A DNA stretch of 64,000 nucleotides, from assembly GCA_021613535.1 (NCBI GenBank), contig CP075493.1, positions 13,454,001-13,518,000 of the forward strand, given 5' to 3'. The notes under the pieces were generated by a model that made no database searches, had not been told where the DNA came from, and worked only from the letters and a program-made list of their open reading frames with translations. Made by a program: the position numbers and the translations under genes. This document shows, one piece after another, positions 33,677 through 45,181 of this stretch; the stretch's first letter is position 1; each line of letters starts with the position of its first letter. This stretch comes from Adineta vaga. Its lineage: Eukaryota > Rotifera.

Positions 33677-34453
33677 ATGACTCGATTTATTGACAATGAA
33701 TTTGTTACAAAACCTCTTTCACCTATTTGTGGTTACTGGAGTGAAAAAGTTGTTCCATTAGAACAAGCTTTGAAACCTTTCATACCTAGTATCGAACAAT
33801 TGGATCGTTCAGTTCAAGCGGCAAAAAAATATTGTCATTTTCCATCAGAACATGATTTGACTCATGATGAATCAGCTGCTTTATATTTGTATACGATGGA
33901 AGGAGGTGAGAATAGTTTCTATCGTATATTAAATCAAGCATTACGATCTGAAGATCGACCTGCATTGAGAATCTGGTTTCCATATTTAAAATTACTCGAT
34001 ACAGCATTGAGTAAATTACCGACTGTGCAAAGAAATATTTGGCGTGGTGTCATTGGAGATATCGGCAAAGATTTGAAGAAAAACGAATTATTAACTTGGT
34101 GGAATGTCAGTTCATGTTCATTATCAGTTGATGTTATCAAAGATTTTCTATCTAGTGAAACATCATCGACTCTTTTCTTGATTGAAGCTGTACATGGCAA
34201 AGATATTTCTCTCTACACAAATTATCCTGATGAAGAGGAAATATTGTTAGCTCCAGGGATTCAATTACGTGTAATAGCGAATGCTGTGAATCTTCCAGGT
34301 GGTTTAAATGTTATTCATTTAGCCGAAGTTAATGATGACAATCATCAAAATGAAGTCTTATCGTTAACCTTGAAAAGAGGACATTCCAGTAAATTCTCTA
34401 GCTCACATGTACAGATCAATCATTTTCATCGCTATAATTCTTTCATTTTTTAG
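33677..34453 (+). CDS. ADP-ribosyltransferase (ART), single domain
   Basis: Uninterrupted 258-residue frame, ATG at 33677. The fold of arginine-type mono-ADP-ribosyltransferases is marked by FYRILNQALRSED, the catalytic Arg in NIWRGV, the Ser strand SSCSLS, and the ExE motif DEEEILLAPG (catalytic Glu). All three R-S-E elements are present, so activity is plausible. It would move ADP-ribose from NAD to a protein or small acceptor. There is no signal peptide and no TPRs, so it is a short cytosolic relative of the ART-TPR proteins nearby. The last ~35 residues (after LSLTLKRG) are Ser/His-rich and may be frayed. A decayed exon-like stretch follows at 34560-34940. Confidence 0.8.
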   Translation: MTRFIDNEFVTKPLSPICGYWSEKVVPLEQALKPFIPSIEQLDRSVQAAKKYCHFPSEHDLTHDESAALYLYTMEGGENSFYRILNQALRSEDRPALRIWFPYLKLLDTALSKLPTVQRNIWRGVIGDIGKDLKKNELLTWWNVSSCSLSVDVIKDFLSSETSSTLFLIEAVHGKDISLYTNYPDEEEILLAPGIQLRVIANAVNLPGGLNVIHLAEVNDDNHQNEVLSLTLKRGHSSKFSSSHVQINHFHRYNSFIF

Positions 34454-34559
34454 CACCTAATCGTTCGAAAAAATCGACTCTTTCTTGTGGTGGTCGTCGA
34501 AGTTATTCGATTATTACACGTTATATGAATGCGACTCGGTGTACTTTTTTTGAAAGTAC

Positions 34560-34940
34560 TCCGCATACATGAACACAATTATCGATGTGTAATTTGTGGT
34601 CGTTGTCGTCAGAATCATTCATTTAGCATGTCATTCTGTATTAATGTAAAAAGACCAAATCCATACTTCGAACTGTACCAAATAGATGAATAGATAATTG
34701 ATTGGAAGCTTGTGGAAAGTGGTAATTGGATGCATAAGAAATATTCATTACTGATGTGATCTTCGATCATCTACTATTTCGAAATAATGCTTTCAAAATG
34801 GTAAAGATTAGCGAATAGAATAATTATTCAGATTGGAAGCGTGTTACTGATTCTGATGCTACATGTCATTATTCTCATATTCAGCATGCTCTCAATGTTT
34901 TGTCTTGGAATTGTAGATGTAAATTATAGAACTACTCACG
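34560..34940 (+). pseudogene. Unrecognised decayed coding remnant
   Basis: Reading the plus strand gives HNYRCVICGRCRQNHSFSMS with RPNPYFELYQIDE, then in shifted frames DWKLVESGNWMHKKYS and DWKRVTDSDATCHYSH. The Cys-x2-Cys spacing and the DWK repeats look protein-like, but stops interrupt every frame. I do not recognise the family. It may be the lost 3' part of the ART gene just upstream. The rest of 34454-35068 is AT-rich with no further feature. Confidence 0.3.
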
Positions 34941-35068
34941 TATAATTCTCTAAAATGTTATGTATAGCTATTTATAATTAATAAATCAATCTAGATCTTG
35001 ACAAAGTTTCGTCATTGATTTATTTTATTGAATTTCAATTAAAACCGTATTAATTCTATGAAATATGT

Positions 35069-37631
35069 TTACATTTTCTTTTTTAAGTCTTTAAGGTCCT
35101 TTTGATATATGAGAAGAGAAGGATGATTTGAAGGTAATGAATTTTGTCCAACATCCAGTGCACGTTGATAGAATGATAATGCTTTTGAATAATTTCCCAT
35201 ATTTGTATATACTCGTCCGTATTTTGGTGAGATTCAGCTAAACTGGGATGATTTTCAGAGAGACTTTTCTTTTGAATATCGAGCGCTTTTTCATGAGCAG
35301 AAAGTGCTTTTGGATATTCACCCGTCATGTTTAATGCTTTTCCCAAAAGATTATATGAATTAGCCAAATCAGGATGATTCGGCGGAAGAGATGTTTGAAA
35401 AATTTTAAATGCTTTCGCTTGAAATTTAAGTGCGTTCATATGTTCGCCCTTCTTTACATATACTGAACCAATATAATTGTAGGTAACAGCCACATCAGGA
35501 TGATTGGTTGGGAGACTTTTTTGTTGGATCTCAAGTGCTTTTTCTTCATATGATAGTGCTTTTGAATACTCATTCATGTTCTCATAGACAGAACCAATAT
35601 TGTTGTAACTAGCAGCCAAATCAGGATGGTTTGAGAGTAGACTTTTTTGCTGAATAGATAACGCTTTTTCATAATAGGAAAGTGCTTTCGGATAGTCGCC
35701 CACTTTCTCATACACGGAACCTAGATTACTGTAAGCAGTAGCCAAACTGGGATGATTCGAAGGCACATTTACTTTTTGAATTTCATATGCTCTTTCATGA
35801 GAAGAAAGAGCCTTTGAATACTCTCCCATTTTCTCATATACAAAACCAATATAACTGTTAGTGGTGGCGAAATTAGAAGAGTTTGTAGATCGACTTATTT
35901 TTTGAATTTCATATGCTTTTTCATGGTACGAAAGAGCCTTTGAATATTGACCCATTTTTTCATATATAGAACCAATGTAATTGTAAGTAATCGGTAAGTC
36001 AGAGTGATCAGGGGGCAGAGTTTGTTGTTGAATTTCAAGCGCTTTCTCATAATATGTAAGTGCTTTCGAGTAAACGCCCATTTTCTTGTTCAAAGAGCCT
36101 AGATCAATATAAAATGTAGTCTGTTCAGGCGAATTGGATGAAAAGGATTTTTTTACAATCTCTAATCCTTTTTCAGAGAAGGTAACTGCAGATTCATAGT
36201 CGCCTTGCTGTTCTTTGACACGGAAAAGCTGACGATAAATATCTCCTAATTCACACTTATTAACTTGTTTCGATAGTAAAGATTCGTAAACATGTTGTGC
36301 TTCATCAAACTGACCCATTTTAATCAACAATTCACCTAATTGATACCAGGGATCTTTCTTCGGAAATATTTCTTCTCTAATACAATCAGTTAATTGACGA
36401 AGACGCGGATCGTCATCACTAGTCAGTGACAGTTTCACTTCCCATAGACGATCATTATTTTCATTGATTGGTCTCACTTCTTTAATTCGAAATATAGAAT
36501 TAGTGGAAAATAGAATTTCTTTTTCATGCGGGAAATTACCATGTGCACTGACGTCGGCGAAAGGTGTTGCCTTTATCGAGAGATCAATAGTCATTTGGAA
36601 TAAGACACCGACCAGATCTGGATTGTTCATGGCATTACAAGCGAAACTAAGAGAAATCTCACGGTGTAAGTGTGTCGTTAAAAAACTGTTAAAGCATACT
36701 AAACCACCTATTTTTCTCGCCATACAAGCCAGATCTAGTCTGGATAAACCTTGCCCTCGGTAGACAATATATTTTGTTGTATGATGATGTCCACCAAATT
36801 GCTCTGAATGAAGCTGAACAAGTTGTCTATGAAGATCACATATGAAAAAACCTGATTTGACGATGACATTAATCTCAGCGGTACGTAGTGCATAATTGAC
36901 CATGCGGCTCAGAAAGCATTCGTTTGTATACCACCAAACAGATGTTTTTTCATTGTATATTTGTTCAAATTCTTCTATAATCCGTAATTGTTGTGTATCG
37001 TCAGCGAAACGCTGACGTATAAAATCGATAAAGTCCATAAAATGCTCCCGTTCAAAATCGATTGTTAAAAGAATTTCTTTCAATACAGTAGTATACATAA
37101 ACGATGGATCGAGCTGATCGAGACTTTCAATTTTTATTCCACTGCTCGAAATAGGTGGGCTCTCTGTAGTAATTTTTTCACCGCTTGTATCATTGCTCGA
37201 AACAGCAGCATTTTTCGAAATTGTACTTTGGTTTCTTTCTTGAATTTCATTTTTCAATGCTGCACAAATGGGCTTAACTTCTGTATAGACGCCTTTACTT
37301 TTGCCCACTGATTGGCCCATTGTTCATGCCGAGATTTATTTCCACAATATATGTAAATAGCAATAATCTGCGGTTTATCATGTACGACGGATACTGTTGT
37401 TTGTCCAAATGCACCAGAAGTAATGATGAATGTCGTTTCTTCATCCATCGTATCAATAAACTTGACACATTTATCAACATCCGTAAAGGTGTACACAGTG
37501 CCAATAGTTTCCTTAAATTTTGAGATTGTTTTAATTGAATCTTGATCATTTACTTCATCGATATTGCCGTCAAGCCACACCAACAAAACGTCTTGTGAAC
37601 TTACTGTAGCTGGGTTTTTTTTCTCACTCAT
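35069..37631 (-). pseudogene. ART-TPR protein with two frame changes
   Basis: ATG at 37629-37631 (MSEKKNPATV). The N-terminal module begins LLVWLDGNIDE, as in the gene at 613, and contains FIITSGAFGQ and IYIYCGN. A disordered linker and an ART domain follow (R: VYRGQG; S: FNSFLTT; E: PHEKEILF), then eight or nine tandem 42-residue TPRs such as IGSVYEKVGDYPKALSYYEK-type units. The R-S-E triad is complete. A one-base frame change near 37294 (in GTAAAGGCG) separates the N-module from the rest. A second near 35213-35222 interrupts the last TPR, after which that TPR reads on to TAA 35069-35071. The two large open parts (745 codons in one) make assembly error a real alternative to pseudogenisation. 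Confidence 0.8.
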
Positions 37632-37852
37632 ACTGTGTGAGCTATCAGGCAATGTAAGTATGATAAAAAAGAAGAGAAACCGTTTCAATGTGTGCAGTGT
37701 TGAATTCTCCGAATTATATACTTGTTAAAACAACAGAACGAAGCACAAACACATTAACATCCAATTTTGCTGTCAACAAAAGCATAATTCCGCGAAAAAG
37801 TGCCGTACACTTTCTTTATTTTCATACAGACGAATTGAGGTATAATAATAGC

Positions 37853-38068
37853 TGGGGGTAGCACATTTACTTCACTTTTAAAAGTAACTACTTTTTGATT
37901 TATAGATGCCAAACATTTATCTGGTGTAATTCGTATATCAAAAGAAAGAGTATAAAATTTTATTACTATGTATTCGATAACGATATCGCTGTTGTGTGCG
38001 ATAATGCCTTTTTTTAATCGAGTAAAAAGTAGTTACTTTTGAAAAGTAATTGTAAAGTGCCATCCCTA
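37853..38068. mobile_element. hAT-like MITE
   Basis: Ends TGGGGGTAGCAC (37853-37864) and, in reverse complement, TAGGGATGGCAC (38057-38068), with inverted similarity continuing about 40 bases inward (AAAAGTAACTACTTTTT). Flanking 8-mers ATAATAGC and ATCATGGC match at 6 of 8 positions, as expected for an old 8-bp target duplication. The 216-bp interior has no open frame. It sits between the divergent ART-TPR and WWE-ART genes. Confidence 0.55.
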
Positions 38069-38166
38069 ATCATGGCAGTAAGTCGCTACATCGCTATTGT
38101 TTTCCTGCGCAATTACTTTGATTATTCTGCTTACAGATTATAGATATAAACAAATCAATTGATAAC

Positions 38167-39207
38167 ATGGTTGAACCACAGACTACACGAATAAAGATTG
38201 TTTGGTCATGGAAATGTAATGCAGATCCTTTTGATAAAAAACAGACGGCAGAATGGAAACGTTATTCTGATTTAGAAATCGATTTTGTTGAAGAAAAATA
38301 CAAAAATAAAGAAAAATCTGTTGAATTGGGAGATTATATAGTAGACTTTAAAAAAATGGTTCAACATCGAAAAGATGATCCCAATCGACAAAGACCTGTT
38401 AAAAGAGAAGGTATGGATGTTAGACAATATGTACGAGAAGATCGATTTTGCACTGCAGAAAAACCGGCACAAATTTCCACATCATTTGGAGAGCCAGGTG
38501 AATTTTTTGAAAATGCTAAATTAATCGATGAATGGAAGCGAAAATATCAAAGTTTGTGTAGTTCTCAAGATTACTCAAAGGTGATTGAACAAGCAGCTCA
38601 AGGTATTATTCACGAAGGATACTTATTAAACGAAAAATCGGATGCTCAATTAATTGCTAAGAAATTACTTGGAGTAAAACATGAAACTCAAAGAAAAATT
38701 CATGATTGTTGCGTTCATATTTACTCCATGAATTCATTTTTATACAAATTAGTCAATGAATCATTGAGAAATGAAGATATGACGAAAGTTGATACATTAG
38801 GAGCATATTGTTATCTATTAGCATTGAATTTATACGACAATGACAAAGAAGATTCGACTCTTTATCGTGGATTGCAATTGACGGATGAAATGATCAATGA
38901 ATATAAAAATGCTGTTGGCAAACAAATTATTTGGTCTGCATTCACTTCTTTGACAAGATCGCTTACAGCAGTGGAGGGATTTTCAAAGAATACAATGTTT
39001 ATTGTTCGTCTTACAGGCAGTGCTTACTGTTCAAAAGATATCGCAAATCTATCAGAATATTCATATGAAGAAGAAGTATTATTGAGACCTGTGCATCCAC
39101 TGTGGGTTGAAAAGTTTGAGTATGACAAAGACAAAAAAAGATATCTTATCTATTTTAATGATGATCCAGATTATTGGCAAAAACAATCCGATAAACCATC
39201 ATCATGA
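38167..39207 (+). CDS. WWE domain + ADP-ribosyltransferase
   Basis: Intact 346-residue frame from ATG 38167. Residues 8-85 form a WWE domain (IVWSWKCN, then EWKRYSDLEIDFVEEKY and YIVDFKKMVQ), which binds ADP-ribose or poly(ADP-ribose) in PARP and E3-ligase proteins. Residues ~150-340 form an ART domain with SFLYKLVNESLRNED, TLYRGLQL (Arg), IIWSAFTSLT (Ser) and SYEEEVLL (ExE). The protein would combine a reader and a writer of ADP-ribose on one chain. No signal peptide, so intracellular. WWE with an R-S-E type ART, rather than an H-Y-E PARP domain, is unusual outside rotifers as far as I know. It faces the MITE and the ART-TPR gene head to head. Confidence 0.85.
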   Translation: MVEPQTTRIKIVWSWKCNADPFDKKQTAEWKRYSDLEIDFVEEKYKNKEKSVELGDYIVDFKKMVQHRKDDPNRQRPVKREGMDVRQYVREDRFCTAEKPAQISTSFGEPGEFFENAKLIDEWKRKYQSLCSSQDYSKVIEQAAQGIIHEGYLLNEKSDAQLIAKKLLGVKHETQRKIHDCCVHIYSMNSFLYKLVNESLRNEDMTKVDTLGAYCYLLALNLYDNDKEDSTLYRGLQLTDEMINEYKNAVGKQIIWSAFTSLTRSLTAVEGFSKNTMFIVRLTGSAYCSKDIANLSEYSYEEEVLLRPVHPLWVEKFEYDKDKKRYLIYFNDDPDYWQKQSDKPSS

Positions 39208-39514
39208 AATTGTAATACTGAAAAATATTTTAAAATAAATATCATATATTTCATCACGAAGATAAGAATCAGGTAAATGTCGATAACCCATTATTTATAG
39301 TCTCATATTCGCATTATTGCTTATAATATCATCTCTGCCCGTACTGTGTGTGAAATTATTGACGAAGCAAGAAATACACTAATTATGATATAAGAAAAAG
39401 AGAAATCCAAATTGAATCGTTCCCTTCTTAGTATCTTATGATGTCATGTGTCTTTATGAGTCAGTGGACACTACCAATATAACAATGTTCTGTTCTCTTT
39501 TGTTTTAACTATAT
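39208..39514. other. Intergenic region
   Basis: About 300 bases downstream of the WWE-ART gene. Nothing recognised. Confidence 0.45.
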
Positions 39515-39889
39515 GTGATTGCTGCTCTTCATTCAAGTCTTCATGTTCAAGTTCATGATCTATTCAAAGCATTACTGTGTGATGAACAAGAATGTGTCTT
39601 ATCATTGATAGATGATGTAAATTACATGGCACGAGTGATTCGACGTGATTGCAAGCGAAAAGATTATTCATTTCCTTACTGTACTGTCTGCTTAGATCTA
39701 GCGAAAGAATATCAAGAATCGAAAATTGTCGGAGCACTTGGAGCAATGGTACAATCCGAAAAATTTCTCGATTTAGTGAAAAATCATGATGAAAGAGCAA
39801 TCATCGTTGCCCAAGAAATGTTTAATGACGACGAGAAAACATTCGATTTTGACTATCAATTAAGTTTACGGTTAGAAAATAATAAATAA
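39515..39889 (+). CDS. Hypothetical protein, possibly 3' exon fragment
   Basis: An open stretch of 124 codons ending TAA 39887-39889, with no in-frame ATG at its 5' end (first codon GTG). Amino-acid content is protein-like and helical (HDLFKALLCDEQECVLSLID, then LAKEYQESKIVGALGAMVQS). The opposite strand is also open for part of it but looks less protein-like. I recognise no domain. It might be a last exon of a gene whose upstream exons are lost. Confidence 0.3.
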   Translation: MIAALHSSLHVQVHDLFKALLCDEQECVLSLIDDVNYMARVIRRDCKRKDYSFPYCTVCLDLAKEYQESKIVGALGAMVQSEKFLDLVKNHDERAIIVAQEMFNDDEKTFDFDYQLSLRLENNK

Positions 39890-40003
39890 ATCACTCATAC
39901 CCTCTAAACTGTTGTGTCTAAGTTACAACTTCGGCACGACATATACAGGAAATCTCGAGTAAATAAGTAAAGTCTTGACAAAATCATAGATAATTATTCG
40001 GTT

Positions 40004-42648
40004 CTATGTGTAAACTATTAAATATTCAGCATACGCTTGAGCATCGTGATAGGTGACGAAAATGTGATTACCATCAGTAGTTGAATCATATCCAACAGGT
40101 GGAATTTTCATTGACTTATCGCCCTTAACTGTTCTTCCAACTAAAACTCGTGCCACAAACATATGCCGTTCACCCGTTGCATTTGGCTTTGCATAGCCAT
40201 GACTATAAGTGGCGTCGGATGAGAAATAAACACCAACACCATAAGCTATGCCTTGAAACAAAATAATATGGATGTAGTAAAGAGAAAATAAAAATTAAGT
40301 TTACCATTTGCTCCTGCATAACTTCGATTGAAACAACTATTAATAATCGAGATAGCTGCCTGTTCTGGACAACCATGATATAAACATTTTTCAGTGTCTG
40401 CTTCAATACGTGATTTAAAATTTTTACAATGCGCCACGTATTGAACATACCAATGTTCATTTTGAATTCTCTCTATTCGTATTAATCTGGTATATTTTCC
40501 TTGCATTGTTATACTGAAATTAGTTACAAGTGAATGATATTCATTCCCTGTATTTAATAGTTCAAAGCGTATCTGATGCGTTTTTGATTTTTCCCAAGTT
40601 GTGGGCAGTTGATAGTGAATTGACTCTTGAGGATCTATAGAAGAAAAGCAACAAAATTGTCAAATGTCGTTACATTTGTTCATTGAACAAAAATCTTTTT
40701 CCTTCTGTATTTATAATACTCATAACTGTTTTACTTTCAATATTTGCGTCTTTCGTTCTCATAATAAATCGTAGATTAAACTATTGTAGCAAATGAAATT
40801 TTTATGCATTATCAAGTCAAAGAGTGAACTTTTAATTCTTCTATGCGCGCATCTCGAATGAAGAAATTTCATAAGTTTATCACTTCGATCATTGTTAAAG
40901 ATTTAAATAGTCTATACTGTAGTGTTGAGTATAAGAAGTAAAAGAAAAAATTAACAATACCATTTTGTGTTTCTGTAATTCGTTTAATAAATTCATCATA
41001 AACATTTTGTTGCTTGGGCTCTATGACAAATCTTGCTGTCAGAGGTATATTTCTTCTAGTTAATTGATTTTTTGTTTCATTCACCATTGTCTCAACCACA
41101 ATATCTATCGAGCAGCCATGTTGTCCACATCCCAGAGCTGGAAATGCGAAAGAGGTAAAGTTATAAGAGATCACATTTTGTATAACAGTCCAAACTAGAT
41201 CAACAAGGGATTGTCGAAGTACTGTCTGATCGTTATCGGGTTTCCATTTGACAAAAAAGATTCGTTTGCATGGTAGAGCACCTGGTGGTGTTGAAATTAA
41301 TATGCTATTTGGATTATTTCTATATTCATTTTTATATGATGTTTGAACTTCATCTCCAGCTGCTTTTATAATAGCTTTTTTTAAAATGTCCGATGATGAG
41401 CTTCCTATAATAACATCTACCTATCAAATATGAAAGATTACGTTTTTATGTTAGTCGATCGCAATTTATATACAAATATACCCTTTGCGTTGTTATGTCA
41501 CCTTTAACAGCTTCGATGAGCCCGTTGTTAACATTTGTAGTTATCATTTTTCGTGGTTTTACTGGTGGCGGTGGCGGTGGTGAGAAAGAGCGTGATTGTC
41601 TTCTTGATGAAGGTCGTGATGTAATAGGACGTCGTGATTCCCTACGTGACTGTTCCGGTAAACGAAAACGCACCGGTGAAGTGGAAGACGAGCGGGATCG
41701 TCTTCTATAAGTTTGCACTGTTTTTGGAGGATATCGTGGCCATTCATTTGGAGATCCTGATAAATTCGAACGCATTGGTGAAGTGGAAGATGAGCGTGAC
41801 AATCGGTTCGGCGAATGTGATGGTGACATTGCGGGCATAACAATGCATAATAATTTCTGATGTAGATGCTCTTGTGAAGTGAGGCGTGGTGGTGAAGTGG
41901 AAGACGAACGCGATAATCTTGGCGATGCGATTCTTGGCGGTGTCATCGGAGGCGACTTTGATGCCGATGAAGAAGGTGAAATCACTGAAGGCTGTAATCT
42001 GTCGATTTGCGTCTTAAATTCTTGGTAAATGTTAATCTTTTCTTCTTCTATGACAAATAAAATCGAAAGAAAATATTTCTGTAACATTCGATGCGCCTCT
42101 TGAACCATCGCTTCAGCGACAATGCTAACTGAACAGCCGAACCGACCGCAACCGATGGCAGGAAATGCGACACTTTTATAATTGTCTTCTGCTGCTCGCT
42201 GTATAGTAATAGAAACAAGTTTTTCGATAGATTGTTGTAGGAGCATTGCGTTTGAATTCTTTTGCCATTGAACAAAATAAACCATTTTCGATGTCAGTCG
42301 TCCCTCAGCTTCAACAGCAATGAGAGAATAGTTTGGATCTCGTTTTGACTCAACATCGAAAGATGCTTTGAATGAGTCCCCACCAGCTTTGCAAATCGCT
42401 TTGCATAAGTATTCCGATGAAGCACATACAACGATAACGTCCGTCTAGAGTTAAACGAGGATATGTTCACTTCGAGTAAAAATCTTATGTGAATTACTCA
42501 CTTGTTGCTTTGTCAAGTCACCGCTACAGATATTGATCGATGTTTCTGCACCCTTTAATATAAAAGGATCTGGTAAAAAATCTTTTCGATAAAAAGTAAA
42601 AGTGTGAACTTACTATATTAATGAAGAAGCTATATCGTTCACATTCAT
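40004..42648 (-). CDS. Macro-domain PARP (PARP14-like)
   Basis: At least five exons on the minus strand. Order: a short 5' exon ending SGDLTKQQ (42505-42560); macro domain 1 with DVIVVCASSEYLC and VAFPAIGCGRFGCS; a linker rich in SxSTSP and Arg (about 110 residues, 41880-41540); macro domain 2 with GDITTQR, DVIIGSS and FAFPALGCGQHGCS; then after a ~320-base intron a PARP catalytic domain with LIRIERIQNE, the NAD-binding histidine in CLYHG, GVGVYFSS (Tyr) and YAEYLIVY. Last exon complement(40004-40251), TAG at 40004. Macro domains bind ADP-ribose, and the PARP domain probably makes mono-ADP-ribose. The first exon (ATG 42646-42648) does not join in phase, so the start is uncertain. Otherwise no lesion is seen. 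Confidence 0.85.
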
Positions 42649-44166
42649 TACCGTCTCAATAAAAACAAAACATGATTTTACGTACGAGAATACTGATTTA
42701 TTTAGATTGAACGAATTTTGAGAAAGTAATAGTTATTTCATACGCTTCTTACAGAGAATAAATTTTCGAATCTCGATAAATAAAGTATTTTCTCTATATG
42801 ATCAGACTTCCTTTTCAAATATCACTATTGCTTCTTTCTGCATAATAATGTGAATTTTAAAGGATGTTTACTTGAAATATGTAGCTTATAATTGAAAATT
42901 ATTCCACATCGTTTCTTTTCAGATATTACGTTTTGAAAAATCATGAAATACGCTTCCATACAAACTTACCATCGATTCGAATGTTCTGTTCTCTTATTCT
43001 TTCGATGTAATGCATGCATCGCATTGTATTGATGAATTTATATATTACTTTTCATGATGACGTGCGTTGTATTATTATTTACTTGGAATATTCATCATTC
43101 TTTTTTTTCGATAGAAGCCATTACATTTCTCACGAATTTATTTTTAAGGAAGACATGTTGTGAAACACACGAAGTTTGCAGTTTCCTTAAGACGAATCAA
43201 CAGAAAATCCTATTAAATAGGTGAAAATGTGAGCTCAAGGAAGCAAAGTGGTATTGACTATTCTCATTCACACACTCTCAAGACGTGCAATACAGAAGAA
43301 AAGAGAAAAGTAAAATTAGATGTGTAAGTTGGAAAAAAAACATTGCCATCTTTGTATTTTGTTTGACTCATTGTATTTTTTCCGAAAAAATAACGAAAAG
43401 TTTACTTTAATCCGTCCACCTACCCACTTCCTGGCACACACAACAATTTAGGAAATAACATATGCAGATGATACAGAGATGTCATAGAATCGAATTATTT
43501 TCGTTTTTTTCATCCTAATAAATTGAATATAAGTTAAAACAAAAAACCCAATAGTCATAACTGTCTGTGCGAAAAGATTCTTTCATAAATCCTATAAAGA
43601 AGCATGAGCGATAGCTGGAATTTAAAAAAAGCACAAAATCTTTAGTAATCGATGACTTTATACTCCAGAAAGATCATTTAGATACTTTTTATGTAATTCG
43701 ATACTTCATGCGCATTCATTCCAAATTCTATATACCTGATATTTTAAAAGAGATGTCATATGATCATTATTATGAAACCTGACTCAAGTTTTTGTAGTTA
43801 TTTCTCTGGTATTCAAATATATCCAAAATGTTTTGTTCCTTCTATCTGAAAATGTAAACTTCCCGAAAATAATTTTTAAGTTACATCATTGTTTCACAAT
43901 TGTCACGATCAATTTAATTAGATTATGCAACTGAAAATAGGTACTTTCTTATATTTTATATACAGCATTAAGATAAATGCTAAAAGCTGTTTATTATAAG
44001 AAGCAATTCATCCGTCTTAAAAGCTAAGTTATAAAATTCTATTAAACTTACTCAGCAGATGATAATTACTGTCTATAATGTTTTTCAGAGAGGGAGGTAA
44101 TTACTAACACGCGCAACATTTCTAACATTTCATTAACTTCATATCTAAAGTTGAATACGACGAAGG
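42649..44166. other. Long divergent intergenic region
   Basis: About 1.5 kb with stops in every frame. It contains the telomere-like string CTCATTCACACACTCTCAAG (43263-43282) and many A/T tracts. No gene, RNA or terminal inverted repeat recognised. Confidence 0.45.
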
Positions 44167-45181
44167 ATGTCATCAATACCAGAGAATTTTCTCGAAATTT
44201 TGAACATTGTTCAACATCTTCTGTATCATTATGTATTACCAATATTTATAGCACTTGGTACAGTCGGAAATATATTGAATTTAATCGTTTTTCTTCAACC
44301 TTACCTTCGTAAAAATCCATGTTCAATCTATGTCCTAGCATATACTGTCGCTAGTATTTGTTGGATTGATTTCATTGCTCTCACAGCTTCGTTTAGTGTT
44401 GGTTTTTCATTCGATTTTAGTTTACAATCACCAATTAGTTGCCGTATTCGTACTTATATAGTTTACGTAACTATTAATTTACTACCTGCTTTTCTTATTT
44501 TGACTGCATTTGATCGTATGTGTGTAAGTTCAAAACGATCGATTATTCGTCAGTATAGTACAATGAAAATGGCTGCTTATTCTATTTGTGGTGTGACATT
44601 ATTTTGGTTGTTATTCAATATTCCTGCTTTGATTTACACTAATGTTACACAACTTCCGACAGGACAATCGATTTGCACACCATTACCTGACAATTTCTTT
44701 AATAAGTTCATTTTTATATTCTTTGCCGTGAGTTATGGACTTCTGCCACCAATAATATTAATCATTTTAGGGTAAGTTTCCCTTCTCTGTAAGACACGAA
44801 AGATTAATATTGATTCGTTTTCTTTGTAGATCCATTACGCTGGCTAACTTGATTCGCACTCTCAACACAGTTCTGCCTATTACTGAACTCTGTCAATATC
44901 GTCCAAATAAGAAGGAACAACAATTGATGATTATGATTCTCATACAAATATGTGTGACAGTTCTCTGTCAGTTTCCATCGTCTATCTTTCAAGTGTATGC
45001 AGTCGTTACCCGTGATGATGAAAAATCTTATGAAAGACTTATTCTTGAATTATTTGTTTATAATTTACTTGTTTTTATTTTGTTTCTACCACCTTGTTTA
45101 AGTTTCTATGTTTATTTTACAACAGCAAAGACGTTCAGAAATGAATTGAAACATCTTATTAAAACACTAAGATGTTTTTAA
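44167..45181 (+). CDS. Rhodopsin-like 7TM receptor (two exons)
   Basis: Exons 44167-44771 and 44830-45181 splice in phase (GTAAGT...TTTGTAG, 58-base intron) to a 318-residue protein. TM1 has GTVGNILNLIVF (conserved Asn), TM3 ends LTAFDRMCVSSKR (DRM in place of DRY), and TM5 runs into a splice at ILIILG. TM6 has ICVTVLCQFP and TM7 CLSFYVYFTTAKTFRNELK, a form close to the bdelloid receptors at 9.8, 30 and 54 kb. The extracellular loop Cys in SICTPLP and the TM3 Cys in SCRIRTY can form the usual disulphide. Ligand unknown; peptide receptors are the likeliest relatives. Confidence 0.85.

Noticed and set aside
35300-36250. Tandem DNA repeat or CRISPR-like array
   Set aside because: The ~126-base periodicity is that of the encoded 42-residue TPRs; no CRISPR-type spacers are present.
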